The notes below the pieces were generated by a model. It saw only the letters and a list, made by a program, of their open reading frames with translations. It had not been told where the DNA came from and searched no databases. From the NCBI RefSeq assembly GCF_046233715.1, contig NZ_JBJNRJ010000021.1:1-64000 (forward strand): DNA of 64,000 nt, read 5' to 3'. Positions 1 to 8,068 of this stretch are shown piece by piece. The position numbers were made by a program, and so were the translations under genes. The stretch comes from Trujillonella humicola (GTDB taxonomy: Bacteria; Actinomycetota; Actinomycetes; Mycobacteriales; Geodermatophilaceae). Within the stretch, counting starts at the first letter, position 1. Every line of letters starts with the position of its first letter.

Positions 1-92
1 AACTCCTCCGAGTACACCTTCCGCACCACGAGCCGATCATCTCGCTTCCTCCAGGCTCAGCCTGGGTTCAGCGTGTCCACTGATCGGGGTCA
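1..92 (-). mobile_element. End of an IS3-family insertion sequence (runs off the window)
   Basis: Read on the minus strand from 92 the sequence opens with TGACCCCGATCAGTGGACAC, a form I recognise from memory as an IS3-family terminus. A Shine-Dalgarno-like GGAGGAAG follows, then a GTG (29-27 or 26-24) starting V-R-K-V-Y-S-E-E, the usual opening of an IS3 OrfA. The first TGA of the terminus supplies the premature stop of the integrase fragment next to it, so this copy appears to have landed inside the integrase. Only the OrfA start is visible and most of the element lies outside the window. Confidence 0.6.
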
Positions 93-575
93 GGTCCCGC
101 ACGCCCGCGCTGTCTTGGCCGCACCCGGTCCGCTGCTCCTGGCGATGGCCGATAGCGCCCGGCTGACCACTCCAGGAGTCACCTCGCGGATGCAGAGCTG
201 ACCGAGGGCCGGCTTGACCTGCTTGCTGACCACCGACCGGTAGGTGCGCTGCGTGCCAGTCGACCAGCCGTGGTCGACCTCCAACCAGGCGTCGGCCAAC
301 GCCTCCACTCTGGTCGCTCCGGTGACCGCCTTGCCACGACCGAAGGCCTGGCGGTTGGTCAGCTCGGCCTTGAGCGCGCGCTCGGCAGCCGCCCGCGACC
401 GTCCGACCTTGGTCACCATCCGGATGCGGCCGTCGTAGTCACGGAATCTGGTCCGCGCCTGCGTCTCGCCGCTGGGCTGCTCGACGAAGTAGACCCTGCC
501 GTACGTCCCTACGGGCTGCGGGGGCCGTCCCACGGCGACACCATCCTCACCAGTTTTGGTGAGTAAATGATGCAT
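90..575 (-). pseudogene. Tyrosine integrase, N-terminal fragment
   Basis: The 161-residue frame has an N-terminal arm-binding-like region (about residues 1-75) followed by a SAM-like core-binding domain (about 80-155, including a GTQRTYRSVV segment). The whole C-terminal catalytic domain with the Arg-His-Arg-Tyr residues is missing. The frame ends at a TGA that belongs to the terminus of an IS3-type element at 1-92, so it is best read as an insertionally truncated phage or ICE integrase. The gene reads away from a tRNA 3' fragment at 621-660, the usual arrangement of an integrase beside its attachment site. Confidence 0.75.
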
Positions 576-620
576 CTATTGCGGCCAAACCGCTAGCGAC
601 GAGCGAACATGCTGGTCAAG

Positions 621-660
621 CTCCCCCGACTGGACTTGAACCAGTAACCCTGCGATTACG
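621..660 (-). other. tRNA-Thr(CGT) 3'-half fragment, probable attachment-site core
   Basis: On the minus strand these 40 bases fold as the 3' half of a tRNA. They contain anticodon CGT followed by AA, the 3' side of the anticodon stem (TCGCA), a five-base variable loop, a perfect T-arm ACTGG-TTCAAGT-CCAGT, and an acceptor strand CGGGGGA. The base before the anticodon is G instead of the invariant T and no matching 5' half (TCCCCCG start) lies upstream, so tRNA identity begins exactly at the anticodon. This is the pattern left by integration of a mobile element into a tRNA gene. It is a fragment, not a working tRNA. Confidence 0.6.
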
Positions 661-934
661 CGCCAGGGTTGTCGGTAAATATTGGCCAGCGACGAAAGCG
701 CTGGTGAATGACGAGTTTGACGTTAACCGGCGCTGACTGATACGTGGAACTTGCGGTTGATTATTCGTCGTAAGTTCGTCGCGCACGCTCGGCGCGGCCA
801 GTCCTTGTGTTCGAGCGTGGGCACGTGGAATCCCGCGGTGGGCTGGAGAGGATGGCTGGTCCGTGATTCGCATGCGCGGTGCCAGACCAGCAGGAGCCTG
901 CGGCGTACGCCCGAGCCGGTGCGGCCGGTCGACG
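661..934. other. Intergenic stretch without a supported gene
   Basis: This AT-richer stretch lies between the tRNA fragment and a gene remnant. An inverted repeat, AACCCTG/CAGGGTT with an 11-base loop, spans its edge with the tRNA fragment on the minus strand (about 645-669). No open frame here has convincing coding character. It is probably eroded mobile-element DNA. Confidence 0.4.
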
Positions 935-1623
935 TCAGTGCCGGATCCTCCCATTGCCTGCGCCTTGGTGCGCAGTCCGCCCGGCGGCGCCGGTCCCCCG
1001 GCGGAGACCGAGGCCCGGCTGTAGTTGCCGGTCGAGGCCCTGTGGGGCCAGGAGCGGCACGTCGGTGCCGTCGCCGGCCGCTCCGAAGACGCCCTGGTGT
1101 TCGGTCGTGATGGCGAGAGGAGCCTCGGCGTCGGGGACCTCGGCGGTGGTGATCGAGCCGTCGGCGACGTCGTAGGTAACCCGGAGCGTGATGGTGCCGT
1201 CGAGGCGGCCCCAGCCGCGACCGTCGTCATCGATGGCGGTCCACCACAGCGACTCGTCGGTGCAGATGGTGGTTCCGGTCTGCAGATCTACGAGGTTGCT
1301 AACTGTCACGACGTAGCGGCCGCCGGGTGATTCAGGGACCCGACGGTCGAAGCCGGTGCGGCAGGGCAGGTCGACCTGACGGCCGTCGGGGTCGTCGGCC
1401 AGTAGCCGTTGGCCGGCTGCGGTGCCCATGAGCTCGACGGGCAGGGGCGAGGGCAGGTCGGTCTCGGCGGCGTACAGCCGGCCGTCGTAAACCAGTCCCG
1501 GGTTCGGGCAGGGGTCGATGCGGCCCGTGAGCCGCGGCTCCAGTCACCCCCAGCGGCTGCATGGGGGACGTGGCGCAGCACTCGCACGAGCAACTGCTCG
1601 CCCGCGGCGGCGTTCGAGCCCAC
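935..1623 (-). pseudogene. Frameshifted remnant of an unrecognised protein gene
   Basis: From 1543 to 935 the minus strand has a frame with protein-like composition: R-I-D-P-C-P-N-P-G, then Y-D-G-R-L-Y-A-A-E-T-D, and near the end D-E-S-L-W-W-T-A-I-D-D-D-G-R-G-W-G. The only ATG in this frame is at 1429, well inside the coding-like part, and the frame is closed upstream by a TGA at 1544-1546. The neighbouring frame, from a GTG at 1623, continues the coding-like character (G-E-Q-L-L-V-R-V-L-R) upstream. A frameshift near 1530-1545 therefore seems likely. I do not recognise the family. The regularly spaced Cys residues would fit an exported protein, but no signal peptide is preserved. Confidence 0.4.
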
Positions 1624-1685
1624 TCACGACCGCACGCAGCTCGTGCCCTTCGCCGCCCGCGCCTGCATCCGACCGCTCGCCCGGA

Positions 1686-2645
1686 TCAGAGAAGGTCCGG
1701 TCTGTCCTGGCGGCGGTGCCGATCCAGGAAGCGACGGCGTTCTGCGGCCGCGTCGAGATCCTCGGGCGTGGTGCCTCCGAAACCACCGTGCGGCATCGCC
1801 TCGAAGACGTGCAGCTCAGCATCGACTCCTGCGTTGCGCAGCTTGCGGTGCATGCGCACGGTGTTGGACAGGAACAGGTCGCGAGTGCCTGCCTTCAAGA
1901 AGGTGGGCGGGAAGCCGGTGACGTCGGCGAACAGCGGCGACAGGTGCGGATCGGCGAGGTCCTGGCCGCCGGCGTACAGCCGGTTGACCTCGATCAGTGG
2001 CCCGAGCACGTTGTCGAACTCCAGGTTCGTGACGAAGGAGTCCCCTGACTCGGTCAGGTCCACCTCGGGCGTCTCGAGGACCAACGCCGCCGGCATGGGC
2101 AGCCCCTCCTCCTTCGCGCGGACCATGAGCGCCGCGGCGAGGTTGCCGCCGGCCGAGTTGCCGCCGACAAAGACGTCGCCGGGGTCGCGGACCTCGAGCA
2201 AGGCCCGGTAGACGGCGACACAGTCGTCCAGCCCGGCCGGGTAGGGATGCCGCGGCGGCATCCGGTAGTCGACACCCCAGGTCACCATGCCGTTGGTCAT
2301 CGCCGTCACAGAGGTGAAGGCCCGACACAGGTCGCCACCGCCCATGATCAGCGCGCCACCATGTATATCCAGGTACACGGGGCCGGCCTCGTCGCGGGCG
2401 TCCTCCGTTCGGGCCACGTAGGTGCGGACACCTGCCACCTCCCGCTCCTCGACCCGCACAGGCAGGGCCGCGGCGAGGACGTACTTTCGGATGTAGGAGT
2501 CCGACCGGGCGATGTGCCGTTCCCAGCCCTCGATGTCGTCCTGCGCCGGGTACTCAGCCGAGGCACGCGGTTGGGAGAGGAACTGCCTAGCGGCGTCGCT
2601 GATACTCGTCGGCACAGCGGCCGGGGGGTACGTCGGGTCGGACAT
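1686..2645 (-). CDS. Alpha/beta-hydrolase fold-3 esterase (HSL family)
   Basis: A 319-residue carboxylesterase of the hormone-sensitive-lipase family, expected to hydrolyse short acyl esters. Visible are the oxyanion-hole segment D-I-H-G-G (about residues 93-97), nucleophile elbow G-N-S-A-G-G (Ser about 164), the acid in T-R-D-L-F near 260 and the catalytic His in M-P-H-G-G near 290. The ATG at 2645 is chosen because AGGAGA precedes it by 5-6 bases and because the upstream extension to 2819 has no protein character. It lies between two mobile-element remnants, so its presence may be accidental cargo. The natural substrate cannot be inferred. Confidence 0.85.
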   Translation of the reverse strand: MSDPTYPPAAVPTSISDAARQFLSQPRASAEYPAQDDIEGWERHIARSDSYIRKYVLAAALPVRVEEREVAGVRTYVARTEDARDEAGPVYLDIHGGALIMGGGDLCRAFTSVTAMTNGMVTWGVDYRMPPRHPYPAGLDDCVAVYRALLEVRDPGDVFVGGNSAGGNLAAALMVRAKEEGLPMPAALVLETPEVDLTESGDSFVTNLEFDNVLGPLIEVNRLYAGGQDLADPHLSPLFADVTGFPPTFLKAGTRDLFLSNTVRMHRKLRNAGVDAELHVFEAMPHGGFGGTTPEDLDAAAERRRFLDRHRRQDRPDLL

Positions 2646-2889
2646 GGGGGTCTCCTGGGGTCGTGGGTATCGGCTCGCGCCAGAGGCTGCGGCATCTTCC
2701 CGGTCGGTGCGCGCATCCCGGCGACGAGCGTCTTCGGTGACAGGTGCCGCCCGCCCGGGTTCGCACAGCTGATAGCTGTGGACCCCGCTCCCGCGGGAGC
2801 GTCCCGACGACGTTTCCATAGAGGACGGGTGACTGCCGTGCGCTTGCTGCAGGAGGCGCTTCCGGCGTCAACGTCGGTGGTCGTGATCG
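2646..2889. other. Junction region without a supported gene
   Basis: The stretch lies between the esterase start and the truncated end of an IS3 remnant. Homology to IS3 OrfB stops at about 2890 and nothing recognisable replaces it. It contains a short palindrome around AGCTGATAGCTGT (about 2766-2778). Confidence 0.35.
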
Positions 2890-3540
2890 ACTCGTATGCG
2901 ACCCGGCATCCGAGTGGTGCAGCAGCCCGGTGGCGGTGAAGGCGGTGTTGCCGCGGCGGCGGGTGAACAGCGCCTGCTCCAGCGCGGAGCTGACCAGCGG
3001 CGTTGTCTTCGACCGGCTGACTCGCCAGCCCAGGATGCGGCGGGAGTAGACGTCGGAGACGAAGGAGACGTAGACGAACCCGGCCAGGGTCCAGCCGTAG
3101 GTGAAGTCGGCGACCCACCACTGGTCCGGTCGGGTCGGCGACGCCCAGGCCCGGTCGCACAGGTCCGGGTGCCGCGGCGCGGTCTGATCCCGTCGGGTGG
3201 TCACCGTCCGGTGCCGGCCGCGGCGGACGCCGTCGATGCCGGCGATGGCCATCAGCCGGCCGACCTGGTCCCGGCCCCACGGATGCCCGGCGCGGCGGGC
3301 GGTGTGCCACAGCTTGCGCACCCCGTACACCCGCCGGTTGCGCCGATGGAGGTCGACAAGGGTGTTCGCGGCGTGGGCGTCGGACAGCTCCGCGGCCGAG
3401 ACCGGGCAGGCGACGCGCGCGTAGTAGGTGCTCGGGGCGATCTGGGAGGCCGTGCTCGCTGAGCACGCGGCAGATCGGCTCGACCCCGAAGCGGTCCTTG
3501 TGCGCGTCGATGTAGTCGATGACTACCTGAGTCGGCGGTC
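2890..3540 (-). pseudogene. IS3 OrfB transposase, frameshifted and C-terminally truncated
   Basis: The frame begins P-P-T-Q-V-V-I-D-Y-I-D-A-H-K in the -1 phase relative to OrfA and runs to E-H-G-L-P. There one extra base (about 3442) shifts it; removing that base restores I-A-P-S-T-Y-Y-A-R-V, the normal continuation. The second part (M-Y-G-V-R-K-L-W from 3330) carries the rve-type integrase core with the first Asp in W-V-A-D-F-T-Y, a second in V-S-D-V-Y-S-R-R, and H-H-S-D-A-G-S. The segment with the third acidic residue (D-N-A-L-A-E in intact relatives) is absent. The enzyme cannot be active. Confidence 0.75.
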
Positions 3541-3846
3541 GAGCTCCGCCGAGGCGAAAAACGCCGAGGCGGTCTCGAGGATCTCGTTCGCCCGGCGCAG
3601 CTCGGCGACCTCCCGGCGCAGCGCCTTGAGCTTCTCCGACGCCTCGCTGGTCACCCCGGGCCGGACGCCGGAGTCGATCTCCTCGCGTTCCACCCAGTTG
3701 CGCAGCGTGGCCGGGTTGATGTCCAGCACTGCCCCCACCGCCTTGCGGGCGGTCAGCTTGGACTCACCGAGGTCGCGGAGGCGCTCGGTGTACATCCGCA
3801 CGGCTCGGGCGCGGGTCTCCTCGTCGTATGTGCGGGGTGCTGGCAC
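3523..3846 (-). CDS. IS3-family transposase OrfA
   Basis: A 107-residue protein with a helix-turn-helix (about residues 8-55, R-A-V-R-M-Y then T-L-R-N-W-V) and a leucine-zipper-like coiled coil (about 70-95). This is the standard OrfA that regulates or helps IS3 transposition. A T-run (GGCGTTTTTCGCC, 3553-3565) sits just upstream of the overlap with the OrfB phase and could be the slippery site of the programmed -1 frameshift that makes OrfAB in this family. OrfA itself looks intact, but its OrfB partner is dead. Confidence 0.8.
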   Translation of the reverse strand: MPAPRTYDEETRARAVRMYTERLRDLGESKLTARKAVGAVLDINPATLRNWVEREEIDSGVRPGVTSEASEKLKALRREVAELRRANEILETASAFFASAELDRRLR

Positions 3847-3867
3847 GGTCTCAGTCTCCTTGCGAGA

Positions 3868-4083
3868 TCAGAGCCTCTGCCAGATCCAGGACAATTCAAT
3901 CAGCTTGTCCTGCAGGTCCTCCAACGCCGCGGCCAACGCGGCCGCGGGCAACTCCTCGCGCATCGCCACCGCCCACGCCTCCAGCTGTGACCAGGTCAGC
4001 GACTCATCGAGCTCAGGCAGCTCAACGGTCAGGGCGAGGGTAGTGAGCGACACCGATAACTCCTCGGATCGAGAGGCCATCAC
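3868..4083 (-). pseudogene. Small ORF, probable N-terminal fragment of another transposase
   Basis: This 71-residue frame starts with ATG after a GAGGTG sequence. It contains an amphipathic stretch, S-L-T-W-S-Q-L-E-A-W-A-V-A-M-R-E-E-L, followed by D-L-Q-D-K-L-I-E, then stops where the IS3 remnant begins. The pattern recalls the N-terminus of ISKra4-like transposases, recognised from memory only. If so, it was cut by the IS3 insertion. No zinc-binding or catalytic part is left. Confidence 0.4.
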
Positions 4084-4145
4084 CTCAACTCAAGATCCGA
4101 GAAGTTCAACGTTGTCCGATGCTACCGAGCGGTCAGCGCAGCTAC

Positions 4146-4186
4146 CCTGCGGTGGCTGCACGTGGAGATGAGTGCACTACCGCAGG
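4146..4186. repeat. Nested inverted repeat (hairpin) upstream of the DUF2889 gene
   Basis: The outer arms CCTGCGGT (4146-4153) and ACCGCAGG (4179-4186) are perfect complements. An inner TGCAC/GTGCA pair (4157-4161 and 4172-4176) extends the stem through a small internal loop. No T-run follows, so it is not a standard terminator. It could be an insertion-sequence end or a regulatory hairpin. Confidence 0.4.
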
Positions 4187-4260
4187 AGCGCGCTGCGAAT
4201 CGGAGGGGAGTGCCCATGTCCGGAGGCAGGGCCGTCCGAGACCCGTGTGGGGTGCGCTAG

Positions 4261-5262
4261 GTGCTGACGCCCCCTCACGAGGGACACGGGCCGCGCGACG
4301 CTGCTTCCTCGGTCCCCGACCGTCCGCCGTCCTCGGTCCGCCGCACCTCGAACCTCGACCTGAGCCACCCGAACGGCCCTGCCGGCCACCTGGTGCTGAA
4401 CGGAGCATCCCGCGACCTGCGAACCTCGCTCGACGGATCGGTGACCCAACTCGGCACCGCAGAGGTCGAAGCGACGGTCGAGCTGTCCGGGAGCCGCTCG
4501 ATCGTGGAAATGCGCAGCCGCCCAGACCTGCCCGGAGTCAGCGACCTGGTCGGCTTCCCCGCCCTCTCGGGGTTCAGGGCCCGACTAAGCGCGGCCGCGC
4601 CCGCGGACGCGGCTGCACGGACACCCCTGCACGCGCTGCTGGACGACATCCCCGGTGCGGTCGTGATCTCCGGCTACGCATGGGTGGTCGGCCCCCCGGC
4701 GGGCGCGCCCCTGCTGGGCCACACCCCGCCGGCCGACATCTGCTCCGGTTGGCGCTCCGACGGAACGATGATGCTGGCCATCAGGCGTAGCGGCGCCATG
4801 CCACGCCTCTCCGGCCCCACGGCCCCGCCGATCATCGATGCACAGGACTCCATCGGGTGGCACGCCATGCCACCACTGACTCCCGGGCAGATGCGTCGCC
4901 GCCGGCTGATGGACGTTGCTCCCGACGGAGATCTGCTGCGTGTCGAGGCGATGTTCCGGGACAGCTACGTCGATGCGGACGGGGACGAGTCGGTGGTCCA
5001 CGAGTACGGCTTGGCAGCGCGGGTGGCTGTCGATGGGCTGACGTTGGTGGCTGTGACCGCTGAACCCCGCGTGTTGCCGTGGCAGGAGTGCCCGTTGGCA
5101 GCGGCCAGCGCGTCGGCGTTGGTCGGCCGCCAGGTCGGCACCCTCGGGCAGCATGTCCGCGGCGAACTCAGCGGAACGTCGTCCTGCACTCACCTGAACG
5201 ACCTGTTGCGGACGCTGGACGACGTGCCCACGCTCGCGCCGGAGCTGCTGACCACTGGCTGA
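4261..5262 (+). CDS. DUF2889 domain protein
   Basis: A 333-residue protein with a GTG start. The C-terminal half matches the DUF2889 pattern as I know it: R-R-R-L-M-D-V, acidic D-A-D-G-D-E segments and the closing signature S-S-C-T-H-L-N-D-L-L-R-T-L. The biochemical role is unknown. Members tend to sit in actinobacterial and proteobacterial aromatic or steroid catabolic clusters, which suits this position at the left end of the catabolic region. The start is weakly supported since there is no clear ribosome-binding site, and an internal start is possible. It is soluble, without signal peptide or membrane segments. Confidence 0.65.
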   Translation: MLTPPHEGHGPRDAASSVPDRPPSSVRRTSNLDLSHPNGPAGHLVLNGASRDLRTSLDGSVTQLGTAEVEATVELSGSRSIVEMRSRPDLPGVSDLVGFPALSGFRARLSAAAPADAAARTPLHALLDDIPGAVVISGYAWVVGPPAGAPLLGHTPPADICSGWRSDGTMMLAIRRSGAMPRLSGPTAPPIIDAQDSIGWHAMPPLTPGQMRRRRLMDVAPDGDLLRVEAMFRDSYVDADGDESVVHEYGLAARVAVDGLTLVAVTAEPRVLPWQECPLAAASASALVGRQVGTLGQHVRGELSGTSSCTHLNDLLRTLDDVPTLAPELLTTG

Positions 5263-5661
5263 CCGTGCCTACGGCCATCGGACCGCGCATCGGCTGCCAC
5301 CGGCCGAGGATGGGGAAGACGTTCATGGCGCAACCCGGCACCGACTCACCTCGCCGCGCCAGTTACGAGCCCCAGGAGGAATCGATCGCGGATCCTCGTG
5401 CACACGCGCTCCGCCAGCTGCGCGCGTGGGTGCGACACGGAAGCCAGCGAGCCGGAGCGGATATGAAACAGCACGGGACGGGCCGGACGCTGACCGGATC
5501 GCTGGCGCCAACTCGCCGGGGCGAGGGCGCTGGTGGTCGGCAGTCGGCGTGCCCGCGCTCCCACGCCGCGTCCACGACGTCACGGCGTGATCCCGACCGG
5601 CGCCATGTGGCACTCTCGTCCAGCGACACCTTGTCAGATGAACGGGAGGAGTGGCGAGCTC
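5263..5661. other. 399-base intergenic region carrying the SDR promoter
   Basis: No frame in this stretch has clear coding character. Its last 40 bases carry an operator-like site (5625-5639) and GGGAGGAG just before the SDR gene. The rest shows no recognisable riboswitch or terminator. Confidence 0.4.
5625..5639 (+). promoter_or_regulatory. Operator-like site 1 (GACACCTTGTCAGAT)
   Basis: GACA-CCT-TGTC is a perfect inverted repeat followed by the conserved AGAT. It lies 23 bases before the SDR start codon and matches the TGNACA-N3-TGTCAGA motif found at other promoters of the window. Confidence 0.6.
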
Positions 5662-6435
5662 ATGAGCGGACGACTGACGGGCAAGACGGCACTCGTATCG
5701 GGGTCCACACGAGGCATCGGGCGGTCGATCGCCGAGCTGTTCGCGGCCGAGGGATGCCGCGTGGCCGTGACCGGCCGCACCGTGGACCGCGGCGAGAAGG
5801 TCGTGCAGCGCATCCGTGAGGCCGGCGGTGAGGCGGAGTTCGTGCCCCTCGACATCATGGACGAGAACAGCGTCCGGGAGGTGGTCGAGAGCGTCGCCGA
5901 GCGCTTCGGCTCGCTGACGACGCTGGTCAACAACGCGGCGCCGACAGCCACTGTCGCTTCGACCGTGAAAACGGTCGCCGAACTCTCCACCGAGGAGTGG
6001 AACGCCATCCTCACCGGGACGCTGACCGGCAACGTCTTCTGGGCGTCGAAGTACGCTTGGCCGCACCTGGCGCGGGCGGAGGGGGCGTCGATCGTCAACA
6101 TCTCGTCAGGTCAGTCGGTTGCGGGCTACCGCGGGTTCGGCGCCTACGGGGCGGCGAAGGGGGCGGTCAACAGCCTGACCCGCACCCTCGCGGTGGAAGG
6201 AGCCCCCGACGGCATCCGGGCCAACACGATCCTGGTCGGTCGCGTCGTCTCCGGTCGCGGCGACTCCGGGCAGCACACCGGCGGCGGGCGACTGACCCGC
6301 ATCGGCAACCCGATGGACATCGCGCACGCCGCGCTCTACCTCGCCTCGGACGAGGCGGAGTTCATCACCGGCTCGGAGCTCACTGCCGACGGGGGGTTCT
6401 CGATCAACGGGGACGCGATCTCCGGCGAGGGCTAG
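5662..6435 (+). CDS. Short-chain dehydrogenase/reductase (SDR)
   Basis: A 257-residue classical SDR, an NAD(P)-dependent oxidoreductase of alcohols or ketones. It shows the cofactor motif S-G-S-T-R-G-I-G (TGxxxGxG type) near the N-terminus, N-N-A-A for the structural Asn, catalytic Ser in I-S-S-G and Y-G-A-A-K (YxxxK). The ATG at 5662 follows GGGAGGAG and matches the usual SDR N-terminus; longer upstream reading adds unrelated residues. An operator-like site lies 23 bases before the start, so it is probably part of the same regulon as the other catabolic genes. The substrate is unknown. Confidence 0.88.
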   Translation: MSGRLTGKTALVSGSTRGIGRSIAELFAAEGCRVAVTGRTVDRGEKVVQRIREAGGEAEFVPLDIMDENSVREVVESVAERFGSLTTLVNNAAPTATVASTVKTVAELSTEEWNAILTGTLTGNVFWASKYAWPHLARAEGASIVNISSGQSVAGYRGFGAYGAAKGAVNSLTRTLAVEGAPDGIRANTILVGRVVSGRGDSGQHTGGGRLTRIGNPMDIAHAALYLASDEAEFITGSELTADGGFSINGDAISGEG

Positions 6436-6447
6436 TTCGGCAATCGG

Positions 6448-6464
6448 TGACACGCTGTCAGAAT
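6448..6464 (+). promoter_or_regulatory. Operator-like site 2 (TGACACGCTGTCAGAAT)
   Basis: TGACA-CGC-TGTCA is a perfect 5-bp inverted repeat and is followed by GAAT, the same right arm as sites 4 and 5. It sits just after the SDR stop and 90 bases before the flavin reductase gene, so that gene probably has its own regulated promoter. Confidence 0.65.
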
Positions 6465-6553
6465 TATGTGAGGATCTCCTGGCCCGGCGCGGTGTGCCGC
6501 AGGTCCGACCACCGTGCCGCTGCGGCCCCTCTCACCCGGCGAAGGACGCTCCG

Positions 6554-7147
6554 ATGACTGTCGACACCAAGACCGCGAACGCCCTGATGGCCGGACTCCG
6601 ACCCTTTCCGGTGGCGATCACGACCATCTCGCAGGGCCGCACCAACGGTCTCATGTCCCTGTCGGCCGGATCGGCCGGGATCATCGACGAGGCCCCCCGC
6701 TTCCAGTTCGGGCTGACGAAGTACAACTTCACGCACGACCTCGTGCTCGAGTCCGGTGTCGCCGCGATGCATTTCCTGGCCGCCGAGGAGTCCCTGCTCG
6801 AGGCGTCCCTGGCGATCCTGATGGGCCTCGGCGGCAGCTCGGGCCGGGACGGCGACAAGATGGCGCAGTTCCGCACCAAGGAGGGCGTCACCGGCGTCCC
6901 GATCCTGCTCGACGCGCTCGGCTACGTCGAGGGCCGGGTCGTGCACTCCGTCGACAACGACGAGAACACGGTCTTCATCTGCGACGTCGTCGCCTCGGAG
7001 AAGCTGGCCGGCGGCCCGAAGCTGGACATCGGGAAGGCGTGGAGCCGGCTGCCGTCGACCTGGACCGAGCAGTACGAGCGCAACCACATCCACCAGACGA
7101 ACGACGCCCGTCGCCGCCGGGGCCTGCCGCTGCTCGACGCTCACTGA
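6554..7147 (+). CDS. Flavin reductase-like protein (DIM6/NTAB family)
   Basis: This 197-residue protein is of the FMN-binding split-barrel family that supplies reduced flavin to two-component monooxygenases. The FMN-binding N-terminal pattern, F-P-V-A-I-T-T-I-S followed by N-G-L-M-S-L-S-A-G-S, is clear, and the length is normal. The ATG at 6554 follows GAAGGA. The nearest candidates for a flavin-using partner are the two LLM oxidoreductases at 8065 and 11919 and the flavin hydroxylases at 44-48 kb. A strong hairpin overlaps its stop codon. Confidence 0.82.
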   Translation: MTVDTKTANALMAGLRPFPVAITTISQGRTNGLMSLSAGSAGIIDEAPRFQFGLTKYNFTHDLVLESGVAAMHFLAAEESLLEASLAILMGLGGSSGRDGDKMAQFRTKEGVTGVPILLDALGYVEGRVVHSVDNDENTVFICDVVASEKLAGGPKLDIGKAWSRLPSTWTEQYERNHIHQTNDARRRRGLPLLDAH

Positions 7148-7161
7148 GGGTCGAGCAGCGG
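7127..7161. terminator. Bidirectional terminator hairpin
   Basis: A 12-bp perfect stem, CCGCTGCTCGAC (7127-7138) and GTCGAGCAGCGG (7150-7161), with an 11-base loop lies between the convergent flavin reductase and MaoC genes. There is no T-run, as is common in actinobacteria. Confidence 0.65.
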
Positions 7162-7177
7162 CGCCCGAGCCGTTCCC

Positions 7178-8068
7178 TCACGCCAGGGTGACCTCCGCGG
7201 TGGCGTGTCCGGCCTCCCGCGCCGTAGCGACCCGGACGTCGACGACGTCGGGGTCGGACTCCCGGAACGACCCGTCGACCACGAACTCCTCGTGGACGAA
7301 CACCGGCGCGCGCAGTCGGTACTGCACGATGCGGACGGCGCGCGGGGTGGCCCGCCGCACGCCCTCGACCATGAGCAGCGCCAGCAGGGGGCCGTGGACC
7401 ACGAGCCCCGGATAGCCCTCGACGTCGCGCGCGTACGGGGCGTCGTAGTGGATGCGGTGGGAGTTGGCGGTGAGGGCGCTGAACCGGAAGAGCAGCACCT
7501 CGTCGGCCCGCCACGCGCAGCTCACGGGGTGCCCAGTTTGCGGCGCCGGCTCCTCCGTCGGCCGGGCGTGCAGCCGCTGCGGTGACTCCCCCGACCGGTA
7601 GGCGACGTCGACGTCGTCCACCACGCGGAGCCGACCGTCCTGGCTGATCCGGGTCCGGACCTTCACGAAGGCCACCTCCCCCGAACGCCCCGACACCCGG
7701 CGCACGTCGACCACCTCGACGTGGCGCTGCATCTCCCGGCCGACCAGGAGCGGCTCGTGGACGACGACGGATCCGCCGGCCCACATCCGGCGCCGGTCGG
7801 GGATCGGGGGCAGCAGGCCGCCCTCCCGCGGGTGCCCGTCCTCCCCCACGTTGCTCCGCACCGGCCAGTCGGCGAAGGACAGCCAGTGCCACAGCGGAGG
7901 CAGCTCGTCTCCCTCCCCCGCGGCCGGCGCGGCATGGTCGAGGGCGCGGGACAGGGCGGCGACCGGACCCGGGTCGAGGCGCGCCGCGTCCTCGACCGGT
8001 GTGGGATGCCAGTCCGCCAGGGAGGCGAAGGGATCGGTCCCGACGGACGCGTGCGGTGCGTCGGTCAT
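7178..8068 (-). CDS. MaoC-like / HTD2-type acyl thioester hydratase
   Basis: A 296-residue double-hotdog protein resembling mesaconyl-C4-CoA hydratase and HTD2 dehydratases, which add or remove water from 2-enoyl or 3-hydroxyacyl thioesters. The N-terminal half (about 1-160) is FAS1-like and probably non-catalytic. The C-terminal half has S-H-R-I-H-Y-D-A-P-Y-A followed by G-Y-P-G-L-V-V-H-G, the MaoC active-site pattern. The ATG at 8068 overlaps the stop of the upstream LLM gene by 4 bases, so the two are translationally coupled. It is the last gene of the leftward operon starting at 9629. Confidence 0.8.
   Translation of the reverse strand: MTDAPHASVGTDPFASLADWHPTPVEDAARLDPGPVAALSRALDHAAPAAGEGDELPPLWHWLSFADWPVRSNVGEDGHPREGGLLPPIPDRRRMWAGGSVVVHEPLLVGREMQRHVEVVDVRRVSGRSGEVAFVKVRTRISQDGRLRVVDDVDVAYRSGESPQRLHARPTEEPAPQTGHPVSCAWRADEVLLFRFSALTANSHRIHYDAPYARDVEGYPGLVVHGPLLALLMVEGVRRATPRAVRIVQYRLRAPVFVHEEFVVDGSFRESDPDVVDVRVATAREAGHATAEVTLA

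Larger units (their letters stand above)
2890..3885 (-). mobile_element. Dead IS3-family insertion sequence remnant
   Basis: It contains OrfA (3523-3846) and a broken OrfB (2890-3540). OrfB carries a one-base frameshift near 3442 and loses its C-terminus, with the last catalytic Glu, at about 2890. The outer end lies near 3870-3890, where a small unrelated fragment is joined. Inverted repeats could not be paired because the other end is missing. Confidence 0.7.

Noticed and set aside
621..700. A complete tRNA gene
   Set aside because: Only the part from the anticodon to the acceptor 3' strand is present. The base before the anticodon is not T, and no 5' acceptor strand or D-arm exists.
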